A stretch of 64,000 bases of DNA from Echinimonas agarilytica. Its GTDB lineage: Bacteria > Pseudomonadota > Gammaproteobacteria > Enterobacterales > Neiellaceae. Both the position numbers and the translations under genes were made by a program. Below are positions 8,967 through 17,391 of the stretch, in pieces; the first letter of the stretch is position 1; the number at the start of each line of letters is the position of its first letter. Location: the NCBI RefSeq assembly GCF_023703465.1, contig NZ_JAMQGP010000007.1, positions 62,001 through 126,000 on the forward strand, written 5' to 3'. The notes beneath the pieces are model-generated. The model was not told the origin of the DNA. It was given only the letters and a program-made list of their open reading frames with translations, and did no database searches.

Positions 8967-10065
8967 AAAAACTACCTGTTATTTGCTTTTGGGCTCACCT
9001 ATCCATGACGTTCGAATTAGCGTGACCCACTTCCTTAATGATTGACAAACGTCGACATTGTTTAACGAAGAGCAGAGAATTTCAGAGAAACACACAGTCC
9101 ACGCTCATATTGCCAAATCGTCCGTTCAGCAGAATCTCAGTATTGATCAACGCCGGCAAAAAGGGTTCATTAAGACGCCACGAATGTGACAAGCATCAAT
9201 CAAATACAATTAAAACACACCACAACCAGCCAAATTAAATCAACATCAGATCGTCGTTAACATATCCACAAAGACGAGATCAATAAGTCGGTGTTTTATT
9301 ACTGCAGATTGAAGTTAATTATCCATGAATATAAATCGAACCTGCCTTGCTATATTGCGCTTTGCGGTTACTCGTTTTTGTGCCTTCACTTTTCAAACTA
9401 CACTTACGTATTAATTAAATGTGCCGAGCCCAAAAGGAGCATCAGGCCAGCACAAAATAACCGTGCTCAAACTCGTCGCAAAATACGCCGATGAACCCGT
9501 CAATATCGTTCACAAAAAACTCGAATATAATTCAAGAAATTAATATGCTGCAGTCCGCGCAACTTAATTTGATCTGACGCATCTCAAGTCACTCAAGCGG
9601 GCCTTCGAACAGACACGGTGATACGACAAATATTAGAAGATCATTCTTTAATCTTGTCACCAGCTTGCGCGGTCATTTTATCCATATGCTCGACCAACGG
9701 ACAACGTTTTGACAATTAGCCCGTTGCTGTATCCAATGCCTAGAACATGGTCTCGTCTTGGTCGAATCAAGGAATCAATAAGAGTTGTATACCTAGACTT
9801 GCTGTTTCAAGATTCCGCTAAACTCATACTTCTATGCAGACAAGCGGAATACCGAATTAGCCGAGCTGTTTGAAAATGCACTGGAACACGCTATAGAGTC
9901 AGGTAACTTTGATGCGCTGCTCAAAAGCTCTTCTGGTTAGAACGTGGCGCTCCGCTTTTTGGACAACACCGAGGTAAAGGCTTTGGATGTGACGGAATCT
10001 ATTTAGAGCCATGGGTCAGCCAAAACAGTCACTCACTGATTCAACATTGAATGACCATCAACACC
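8967..10065. other. Gene-poor kilobase between GH78 and GH106
   Basis: No intact gene was found. It must contain the promoter of the minus-strand GH78 gene at its left end. The only recognisable coding trace is a fragment of a periplasmic solute-binding protein at 9800-9940. Short open frames at 9038-9238 and 9291-9494 lack ribosome sites and resemble no family. The stretch looks like decayed sequence left by past rearrangement. Confidence 0.5.
9800..9940 (+). pseudogene. Fragment of a family 3 solute-binding protein
   Basis: Forty-six codons without a start read FKIPLNSYFYADKRN and then TELAELFENALEHAIESGNF before a stop. This matches the C-terminal end of amino-acid-type periplasmic binding proteins (PBPb fold), where a YFY[VA]xKxN motif is followed by LAxxxExGLExAIxxGxFD. 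No upstream portion in the same frame is visible, and a stop lies directly in front of it. It is a gene relic, not an expressed gene. Confidence 0.5.
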
Positions 10066-10090
10066 CCCCAGTTTCATCATGAAACTGGGG
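10066..10090 (-). terminator. Hairpin after the GH106 gene
   Basis: A perfect inverted repeat, CCCCAGTTTCAT with ATGAAACTGGGG, 14 bases beyond the GH106 stop codon. The T-run is missing, but position and strength favour a terminator. Confidence 0.55.
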
Positions 10091-10103
10091 CATAAAGACC
10101 CAT

Positions 10104-13100
10104 TTATCTCTGTGCGACCAAGCTTGTAATCAGGCGAACAGGGCCCAGAAGTCCAGATGATTGAAGCTCTTTCGGTTGCTTCACGTAGAAATTATAGCCT
10201 GTAAAGGTGACACGTTTAGTTGGCGGTGGCGGCTCGTTATTATTGATCCACGGTACCGTGTCTCCAGTCATACTGTAACCACTGGTATCTGGCAATGCTT
10301 CATCACCAATTAAGCGGTTCACCCAAGTATTGGTGATTTTGATGTCGAGGACATTCTCACCCGGTTTAATCGCGTCTCCAATATCTGTCGCATAAGGGGG
10401 CTTCCAAAGCGTTTGCACAGCCTTGCCGTTGACAAACACCTCGGCCACATGATTAACCTGACCCAAATCTAAGTACAGTGACTTTTTAGTGCTCAGAGCA
10501 TCGTCAGAAATGGTAAACGTTTTCCGGTAATTCGCCGTCCCAGAATAATGTCGAACGCCCTCCTCTGGGCTATCAATCCAGTCTATTAGCGAATTAAAAA
10601 CTCGTGACTCTGGGCCGCCCCATTTGGGATCAAACGACACAAGCCAAGGACCTTCTAATGGAGTACTTGGTGCAAGTGTTGAACGATAAATGTGGTTGAT
10701 CAAATGGCTATTTTGTCCAGTGTATTCAGGTTGATTCTGATCCCGACGAATAAGAACGAATCGGCCGCCGTAAGGTTCCAACTCCAGAATAGCTTTCAGG
10801 CGTTTACCATCTCGCTTGAAATGAGCTAACAACTCGACCGTTCCATCATCAATATTCCACAATTCAGGTACGCCATCGCCATTTCGAATATCGACTTCTA
10901 CCTGTTGATATGAAGGTTGGCCGTTGTAAAAATAGTAAAGGTCATTGTGACCAATACGACGGTGGCTGAAGAACTTAACCGGCTCGCCATCAATTTTTAG
11001 GTCGGGCTCATAATTGAGCTCAGCAATGGAATCGACTAAATTGAAACTGCTCACGGTGCCTTTTTTGTACCGCTGAATGGTATTTGTATGTTCGCCCCAC
11101 AGTCTATCCGCAATACGTTCAAACTCTCCTTGATGTTGCCATTCACTATACCCAATCACTTGCTTTGGCTTGCGGCCAATTACGGTCGCGCCCTGAGCGA
11201 CCAAATCTTCGATACGCTTCAGCGTTGCCAACTGCATGTATTGTGTTTCAGTCAAATGTAGCGCTCGATAGCGCGTTCCCTCGGGCAGCACTAACCAACC
11301 GTCTTTTACTGATATACGCGTCAGCAACACGTCGGTATTGGTATAGTCGTACCCGAAGCCGTCTGGCACACCAGTGTTATTGGCATTACCAACACGCAGC
11401 GGCGCAACATCACCCAAATGAATTAAGAAATCAGAATCAGGAACTCCTTGTTGAAGTAAATAGGAGCCGCGCGCTAAATAATTAAACCACGCGGTTCCAC
11501 CATTATTCCACCACGTTTGAGTTCGATCGATATGTGAGCCTATCGAATCCATGGTCATACCCGGTTTAACGTGGGTATTGGGTTGGTGGGCAAAACGGTG
11601 AAACATAGTTTCATTCACCCCTCTTGCCCACATTTTGTCGCCATAATGTTTATAAAAAAACGGGTGACCTTTCCAATTCACGGTGCGGATAGAAGTAAAC
11701 GATTCAGCAGATATGATTTTTTTACCATAAATATGGGCCGATGAAATTGCAGCAGAAACACGACCGTTATAAACCGTGTCGCGCACCCAAAATTCACCCA
11801 TAACGCGGTCGGCCATCCCCCCAGCCTTGAGTTCATCAAATGGGCCCCAACCATACGGTTCGATATATGATTCCAGACCATATTCATTAGCAATTTTGGT
11901 AAATTCACCAAAGTAGTTCGTCACCATTAAATCTGAGAGATGCTGGCGATATTCTTGCAAGATGGCCCCTGTATGTTCCACAGATTCGATAACTCGCCCG
12001 GTTAGCAGTGGTAACCAAGGGACGAAATCATAGCCGAATTTAGTTTTGAAGGAGGTGTCCATACCCTTAGTCCAGTTCTGCCCTCCCATTTCGTAGCTAT
12101 CGATTTCTGTTGTCTTTAGCGAGTCATACCCGTGCTCTTTCATTTTATCGACCACTTTTCCAACATATTGTTTAAAGTGAAACCGTAATGCTTTGGGGTC
12201 AAATTTGTCGCATTCAAGCCCCTCTCCTTCAGCCGAAGCAGGCACGTTGAACGCTCCTGTACTGGTATAACCAAAGCGCAGTACGCGCCAGTCACCTTTG
12301 GCTAGTGTCACCCCCTGTTGCGGCAATTCCCCTCGATTTAGTACGAGCACTTCATCCGCTTTAATTATGGCTTGCGGATCAATTTGAGGGGCTAAACTTA
12401 ATTGGCCACGCTCCATAGAGTTCATTGAAAGCCAATGGTCAATTCTAGGAACAGTCCACAAGTCAAAACGCTTCAGCGTGATGGGCTTGGTAAACACAAA
12501 GCGGAAATACTTGGCAGTGATGGTGTCAAGGTTAGGACTAAAGGCCCACATTCTTGCGCCTGTACGGGGCCGTCTTAGTTTTTCAACCACAGTAGAAAAA
12601 GTGACGCCATCATCGGACACTTTTAGTGCTGCATCGCCATGACGATCTGGGGTTTCGAGTTGCAAACTTCGCAGCGGTGTTGGCGTGTCTAATTCAACTT
12701 GAATCCAGTATTCGTTGTTAGCGTTTTTCTTAAACTGAAATTCAGTGTCCCAGTCTTTATCGGTTAAAAGGCTTACGTCGAGGCTTTTATCAGAAGAAGA
12801 GAAAGTGGCGTTCTCAAAGGCATTAGATTGATTGAACGAGTTAGTAGGAACCGCAATTACAGCAATATCACGATAAAGGCCTTCCGCATATCCGGGCTGT
12901 GGCGGGACGACTTTTTGCCCACCACGGAATGTTTTCTCAGACCACGTCACTCGCTTCATAGATAGTTCAGGTGTGATCCATGGTCCACCGCTAGAAGACC
13001 ATCCATCCGAATTATGAATACCTAGCTCTATATCATGTTTATCGGCTTCGCCCACGGCATGCACCAGTGTGTCGAAATATTCGTCAGAACCAAATCTCAC

Positions 13101-13367
13101 AGGGCCTCGAGACGAGTACGGCCAATTGCTTCGATGAACATGAAAAAAGATAGCGCCACCGATCCCTACATCTGACATCGCTTCAAAATCTTTGCTAAAA
13201 CCGGGCTTGCTCATATTACCGTTCATGGCATGCATCCATGTTTTGGGCAAATACGACTTAGGCGGCGACTCAAATTCAGCATTCGAAAGCTCTGTCGCAT
13301 TTAAACCAACGCTAGCCATCGCTAATAAAACACAGATTGGAAGGCCCTTGAGTAATTGAAGAAGCAT
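10104..13367 (-). CDS. GH106-family alpha-L-rhamnosidase
   Basis: A protein of 1087 residues from the preferred ATG at 13367. That start has AAGAG seven bases upstream and begins a clear signal peptide, MLLQLLKGLPICVLLAMASVGLNA; an upstream in-frame codon would add 16 unlikely residues. Family signs are the N-terminal WMHAMNGNMSKPGFSKDFEAM, GIGGAIFFHVH, GPVRFGSDEYFDTLVHAVGEA, NSDGWSSSGGPWITPELSMKRVTWSE and, at the C-terminus, a galactose-binding-like sandwich with YSGTANYRKTF and VFVNGKAVQTLWKPPY. Known members release alpha-L-rhamnose from complex polysaccharides. A discoidin-like insert near residues 210-310 probably binds sugar. It is 165 bases downstream of the next gene on the same strand, with a hairpin between them. 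Confidence 0.9.
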   Translation of the reverse strand: MLLQLLKGLPICVLLAMASVGLNATELSNAEFESPPKSYLPKTWMHAMNGNMSKPGFSKDFEAMSDVGIGGAIFFHVHRSNWPYSSRGPVRFGSDEYFDTLVHAVGEADKHDIELGIHNSDGWSSSGGPWITPELSMKRVTWSEKTFRGGQKVVPPQPGYAEGLYRDIAVIAVPTNSFNQSNAFENATFSSSDKSLDVSLLTDKDWDTEFQFKKNANNEYWIQVELDTPTPLRSLQLETPDRHGDAALKVSDDGVTFSTVVEKLRRPRTGARMWAFSPNLDTITAKYFRFVFTKPITLKRFDLWTVPRIDHWLSMNSMERGQLSLAPQIDPQAIIKADEVLVLNRGELPQQGVTLAKGDWRVLRFGYTSTGAFNVPASAEGEGLECDKFDPKALRFHFKQYVGKVVDKMKEHGYDSLKTTEIDSYEMGGQNWTKGMDTSFKTKFGYDFVPWLPLLTGRVIESVEHTGAILQEYRQHLSDLMVTNYFGEFTKIANEYGLESYIEPYGWGPFDELKAGGMADRVMGEFWVRDTVYNGRVSAAISSAHIYGKKIISAESFTSIRTVNWKGHPFFYKHYGDKMWARGVNETMFHRFAHQPNTHVKPGMTMDSIGSHIDRTQTWWNNGGTAWFNYLARGSYLLQQGVPDSDFLIHLGDVAPLRVGNANNTGVPDGFGYDYTNTDVLLTRISVKDGWLVLPEGTRYRALHLTETQYMQLATLKRIEDLVAQGATVIGRKPKQVIGYSEWQHQGEFERIADRLWGEHTNTIQRYKKGTVSSFNLVDSIAELNYEPDLKIDGEPVKFFSHRRIGHNDLYYFYNGQPSYQQVEVDIRNGDGVPELWNIDDGTVELLAHFKRDGKRLKAILELEPYGGRFVLIRRDQNQPEYTGQNSHLINHIYRSTLAPSTPLEGPWLVSFDPKWGGPESRVFNSLIDWIDSPEEGVRHYSGTANYRKTFTISDDALSTKKSLYLDLGQVNHVAEVFVNGKAVQTLWKPPYATDIGDAIKPGENVLDIKITNTWVNRLIGDEALPDTSGYSMTGDTVPWINNNEPPPPTKRVTFTGYNFYVKQPKELQSSGLLGPVRLITSLVAQR

Positions 13368-13454
13368 GGTATTTCTCTTGGTTGAGGGACGAATGCAAAG
13401 AACAATTTCCCGCAAGTACCGCTACCGCCCCAACACTAAACAACACATCAATAA

Positions 13455-13479
13455 GTGCCTTGCTGAGCGAACAAGGCAC
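13455..13479 (-). terminator. Hairpin between two minus-strand genes
   Basis: GTGCCTTG pairs perfectly with CAAGGCAC around a nine-base loop, 54 bases beyond the stop codon of the nucleoside-hydrolase-like gene. A short T-rich stretch follows on the minus strand. Confidence 0.45.
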
Positions 13480-13532
13480 ATTGAAACAAATCCTACTGAA
13501 TAACTCTGAATCCAGCGTTTAACACAATGGTA

Positions 13533-15698
13533 CTACTTAGGAAGTAGGCGTTTGACATCTCGCGGGGTAGCATTGTTATTTCCACCTTCATTGGCCCCCG
13601 TGATCCACCAATACATCATTCCGGCGTCCGAGCAATCAAATTTGTTGGTTTGAAAATCAACAATGCCGTCGCGTTCTGCATAGGCCAACATATCCCAAAT
13701 AAATGCAATTCCCGGATTTTGATGATCCTTTGCCCAGTCCCACTCGGTTACCGGGGTTTGCAAACCTACATTTTGATCACCTATTTGATGCTCAGTAACG
13801 CCAAAATCTAATATTTGCTGCCATGAGAAATAGTCTCCGCTGTTGTCATTTGCAGGATGATGAGACACAACATGAACATATTGCATAGCTGATGGATTTG
13901 CAGCTCGTAAGGCATATCCGATGAGATCGGGCTCACCTGCTTCTATGATCCATAAGGGATCTTTGGCTGTGGAGGCATTAATAGCGTCGACTAGATCGCG
14001 AGTGGCCGCTCGCTGATGAGTGCGACAATTATAGTAATCACGGAGATTCTCAAACGGACCAAAATACTCAATACTTTCGCTACTTAAGTCATGCAAAACC
14101 TGTTGGCGTCGGGCTTCACTGGATACATCAATTTGTTGTTTTCCTTTGTTGCTGAATGGTTCCAAATCACATGAATGTGATACATGTACCAAACGGTCGT
14201 TCAAAGAGGCTTGCTGTAACAACGCGAACATAATTGGAGTTGCGCCAATATCGTCCGGATCGGGCGAGTTGCCGTCTGCAACCACTGCTAATCGTCCTGC
14301 AGGTGGGTTCACAAAATCTAGCTTCGCGTCAGTCACATAGCTATCCCAAAACGCATGTACTGAATTGGCTCGATGATTTAATTCAAAAATCCACCAACTC
14401 GCAACAGCATCAGAGATATCAATACCGCCTGTCGCTATCACTGACTCACTTGATTTATCCTGTTCTTTCGCAACAATTTCACTTGTTACGATCTTTTGAG
14501 CCTCCACCCATAATTTACGAACATGCTGTTTGGAATTATCGTTGCTCGTTGCTGTTTCAAGCCATTTTTTACTCGGTTCAACATATAGCGGTGTTACAGG
14601 GCCCCGACGATTATGCCGTATAAATTTTCGTTTCGGGTTATGGCCGTCTTCAATCACCCGGTAGTCGGTTTTTGTTTTAACATATTCAAGTTTACTCGGC
14701 GTCGAGTAAGCTTCATTCCGCGCACTATTCTGCACCACAATAACATTGTTTTTGATGTGTTTTTCATCTACACCATTAGAAATCAAAGCTGAGATCCAGT
14801 CATGGGTAAAATCAGATGGCCCAGCTTCCTGAACCCATACATGACCATGTTTTGCCAACACAGACTGGACTTTTTCGGTCACCGCTTTAACCGCCTCAGC
14901 CCGATTATTATGGGCATCAGCCCACCGCGTATTTTCCGCTCCAAAAGCTAACGTCAAAAGAGAGCTGGCATTAATATACTCGCCAGTTTGCCGTCCGACA
15001 GCACCCGCCACTGCGAAATATTGAACCTTTTCAAAGTCAGCATGCGCAAGCATCGAACCGAGAGCAGCAATGGTGTAGATATCTTCGGTATCAAACTGAG
15101 CTAACAACAAGTCTTTTTTGGGATTGAAGCTCGGACGCAACGGGCCTTGGTTTTGACTCAGCGCAAACGACAGCTGCTGCCATCGTCCCCGCGCCCACGC
15201 GGTACCGTTGCCCTCAGGTATTTCCCCGTTGGTAAGTGCCATGGATTCAATACCAATCAGCTCGCCTTTGCGAAGAGCAATTCGCGGAAATGTATATGTT
15301 TCAGGTTTGAGGTCTCGGCTCGAACCTGGACCCACGTAAGACGCTCTGTAAGTACCGATGACTTTGCCGTTCTTCATCAGACGATACATTGACTCACCGT
15401 CTTCCTCGGTAATCACTGTAAGCGCTACATCATAAAGTCCTGTTTCGCCGTCGAACTCTCTAACGGCTCGGGCATACATATTTCGATATGCAATGATCCT
15501 CGCATCAACGCCAAGTGAATCATTTCCTTCATCGATATAATAAGGGACACGACCCGTATCAAGCACACGGAAATCTTTCGTTGCGTCATAAACAATGACT
15601 GCTCCACTCGCTGCCAACTCATCAGAATCTTGTTGTCCAACAGAGCTAAATGTAAGGGATAAGGTGGTAATTATTAACGTGCTTATTAGTTTTTTCAT
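13533..15698 (-). CDS. Secreted protein with tandem nucleoside-hydrolase-like domains
   Basis: A 721-residue exported protein, signal peptide about residues 1-20. I see three parts. Residues 30-180 form a beta-rich module, with GLYDVALTVITEEDGES, YRLMKNGKVIGTY and ARGRWQQLSF, that resembles the end of the carbohydrate-binding protein encoded at 16174-17340. Residues about 190-390 resemble a nucleoside hydrolase core, with LLLAQFDTEDIYTIAALGSM and WVQEAGPSDFTHDW. Residues about 470-700 are a second such core with VVADGNSPDPDDIGAT and WIIEAGEPDLIGYAL. The second copy keeps the Asp-rich motif expected for calcium and ribose-type binding, whereas the first has a shortened version. Similar proteins occur in marine polysaccharide degraders but have no assigned activity that I know of. 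A role as an unusual glycosidase is conceivable. Confidence 0.6.
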   Translation of the reverse strand: MKKLISTLIITTLSLTFSSVGQQDSDELAASGAVIVYDATKDFRVLDTGRVPYYIDEGNDSLGVDARIIAYRNMYARAVREFDGETGLYDVALTVITEEDGESMYRLMKNGKVIGTYRASYVGPGSSRDLKPETYTFPRIALRKGELIGIESMALTNGEIPEGNGTAWARGRWQQLSFALSQNQGPLRPSFNPKKDLLLAQFDTEDIYTIAALGSMLAHADFEKVQYFAVAGAVGRQTGEYINASSLLTLAFGAENTRWADAHNNRAEAVKAVTEKVQSVLAKHGHVWVQEAGPSDFTHDWISALISNGVDEKHIKNNVIVVQNSARNEAYSTPSKLEYVKTKTDYRVIEDGHNPKRKFIRHNRRGPVTPLYVEPSKKWLETATSNDNSKQHVRKLWVEAQKIVTSEIVAKEQDKSSESVIATGGIDISDAVASWWIFELNHRANSVHAFWDSYVTDAKLDFVNPPAGRLAVVADGNSPDPDDIGATPIMFALLQQASLNDRLVHVSHSCDLEPFSNKGKQQIDVSSEARRQQVLHDLSSESIEYFGPFENLRDYYNCRTHQRAATRDLVDAINASTAKDPLWIIEAGEPDLIGYALRAANPSAMQYVHVVSHHPANDNSGDYFSWQQILDFGVTEHQIGDQNVGLQTPVTEWDWAKDHQNPGIAFIWDMLAYAERDGIVDFQTNKFDCSDAGMMYWWITGANEGGNNNATPRDVKRLLPK

Positions 15699-16173
15699 CG
15701 TATTTTCTAGAAGTTAATTATTCATTACAGTTTCAAATATCAGCTTTTTTAAGCCCTATGCGTGACTGTATATTTTGTGCATCAACACAGCATCTTTGTG
15801 ATTAAAGTAAAGCGTATCCGCTTACGGAGCATACAACTCTTCGATAGGCGCTATATTTGACGAATATATCTTGCTTCCTACGCTCAAGTCGCTATGGGCA
15901 AGCCCCATTGCAAACACACTTGATAACGCGATATTTTTGCAATCAGGGCCTGTCGATATCCATGTCTCCAGGCCACTCACCTTTATAAAGAATGATTTCT
16001 TCGATTGGACTAACCACTTGAAAGTGTCATAAATCATCACAATACAATCATTCTATTCACGAAAAATGTAATTTTAAATAACATTTTTGACTAAATGTGA
16101 CCAATGTTGATTGTTGGTGCATTCGATTTATAACATAATCTTAACCAATCAAATTCATTCATCGTAAATAGGT
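15699..16173. other. Divergent promoter region
   Basis: Lies between the minus-strand nucleoside-hydrolase-like gene and the plus-strand carbohydrate-binding gene. It contains the TGACCA-type candidate site at 16097-16117. A 72-codon minus-strand frame at 15822-16040 lacks a ribosome site and was not accepted. Confidence 0.5.
16097..16117 (+). promoter_or_regulatory. Candidate TGACCA-type operator
   Basis: GTGACCAATGTTGATTG, 57 bases before the carbohydrate-binding gene, closely resembles the site in front of kduD (ATGACCAATATTGATTG). It is one of eight similar sites near catabolic genes in this window. Confidence 0.3.
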
Positions 16174-17340
16174 ATGTGGTTTCATATGTTCAAATTATGG
16201 TTATTACCGCTTGTAGCGCTCGTAAGCGGAGACGCCCATAGCAATGTAAAAGCCAACGAGAAGTGGAACTACGAAGAGCGGGACGGCTTAGTAATCATTG
16301 AAGGTGAGCACTTTGCAAGTCAGCATTTAGACCAAAAGCGTCGCTGGCTGACTTTCAACAAAAACTCAGCTGCGCATGACTATAACGATGCAGACCGAAT
16401 GCACTACCAAAACGCTAGTAACGGAGCGTATATAGAGTTATTACCAGATACTCGCGTCAATCATCATGATGTTCTGGTTCATGGAGAAAATTTTTCCGCT
16501 CACCCCGGCACAGTGGCAGTGCTTAGCTACCCTGTTCATTTTTCTACACCTGGCCGCTACTATGTGTGGGCGAGGGCCTTTAGCACAGGCAGTGAAGACA
16601 ACGGGCTTCATATAGGTCTCAACAACATTTGGCCTGAATCAGGTCAACGGCTCCAATTATGTGATGGAAAAGATCAGTGGACTTGGTCATCTGCACAGCG
16701 TGTTGAAGGCAACCATTGTGGCGTTCCTAACTCCATTGCATTGGATGTACCAGCGGCGGGCGTGCACAACGTCATGGTCTCTATGCGAGAAGACGGTTTT
16801 GAACTGGATAAATTGGTACTCACCACCCATTCAAATTTTATCCCTCAGGGTCAAGAAAACGCCGAGACACTCTCTTTTAAACCCGAACTGGACAAAAAGA
16901 AGCTATTAAAAGGTGTTGAACAATACCACCGAGCCCTGTTCGCTAGCCGAGACTTCACATATTCAGTCACTCCCACCGCGCTCAGCATCGATCAACTAAA
17001 CGAAACTGTGGCAATCAATCGCTCGGTAACATCAAGTCTGGATCAGTATGTATCGGTAAGAGAAACGATAGGTAAGAAAGACGCAGGCACCCACGAGCTC
17101 ACCTTGGTGACGCTGAGCGAAGGGCAAGCCCAGTCGCGCTACCAAGTAAGAATTAATGGCCAAGTCATCGCAGTTTTTACGAACCCCAAAAGCGAAGCCG
17201 AAGGATCAGAAATCTATTTTCAAACGAATGAAGTCACGCTCAAACAAGGAGACATTATTGAAGTCGCTTGCATGGCGTTATCTCAGCACGGGCCTCAAAG
17301 TCAGGGACGGTGGCGGGCACTAGTTGTCGGAACACAATAG
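16174..17340 (+). CDS. Secreted two-module carbohydrate-binding protein
   Basis: A 388-residue exported protein with a signal peptide to about residue 27. The first module (about 30-225) matches a beta-sandwich found attached to many marine glycosidases: GLVIIEGEHFAS, GAYIELLPDTR, LSYPVHFSTPGRYYVWARAFSTG and MREDGFELDKLVLTT. The second (about 255-388) has GTHELTLVTLSEGQ, YQVRINGQVIAVF and SQGRWRALVV and resembles the N-terminal module of the protein at 13533-15698. No catalytic domain was seen, so a binding or chaperone role for sulfated oligosaccharides in the periplasm or at the surface is the simplest inference. It is followed after 51 bases by a sulfatase on the same strand, suggesting an operon with the sulfatase and the GH43 gene. 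Confidence 0.7.
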   Translation: MWFHMFKLWLLPLVALVSGDAHSNVKANEKWNYEERDGLVIIEGEHFASQHLDQKRRWLTFNKNSAAHDYNDADRMHYQNASNGAYIELLPDTRVNHHDVLVHGENFSAHPGTVAVLSYPVHFSTPGRYYVWARAFSTGSEDNGLHIGLNNIWPESGQRLQLCDGKDQWTWSSAQRVEGNHCGVPNSIALDVPAAGVHNVMVSMREDGFELDKLVLTTHSNFIPQGQENAETLSFKPELDKKKLLKGVEQYHRALFASRDFTYSVTPTALSIDQLNETVAINRSVTSSLDQYVSVRETIGKKDAGTHELTLVTLSEGQAQSRYQVRINGQVIAVFTNPKSEAEGSEIYFQTNEVTLKQGDIIEVACMALSQHGPQSQGRWRALVVGTQ

Positions 17341-17391
17341 CACTTTCTCGAATGATCGGGTCAGCGAACAAAATACAACGAATTATTAAAA

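Noticed and set aside
9038-9494. Two short plus-strand frames in the gene-poor kilobase
   Set aside because: Compositionally odd, without ribosome sites and without any family signature.
11084-11485. A 133-codon plus-strand frame inside the GH106 gene
   Set aside because: It lies entirely opposite a well-supported conserved coding region and has no family match.
15822-16040. A 72-codon minus-strand frame upstream of the nucleoside-hydrolase-like gene
   Set aside because: No ribosome site, no recognised family and a position inside a divergent promoter region. It could be a gene relic, but nothing supports it.
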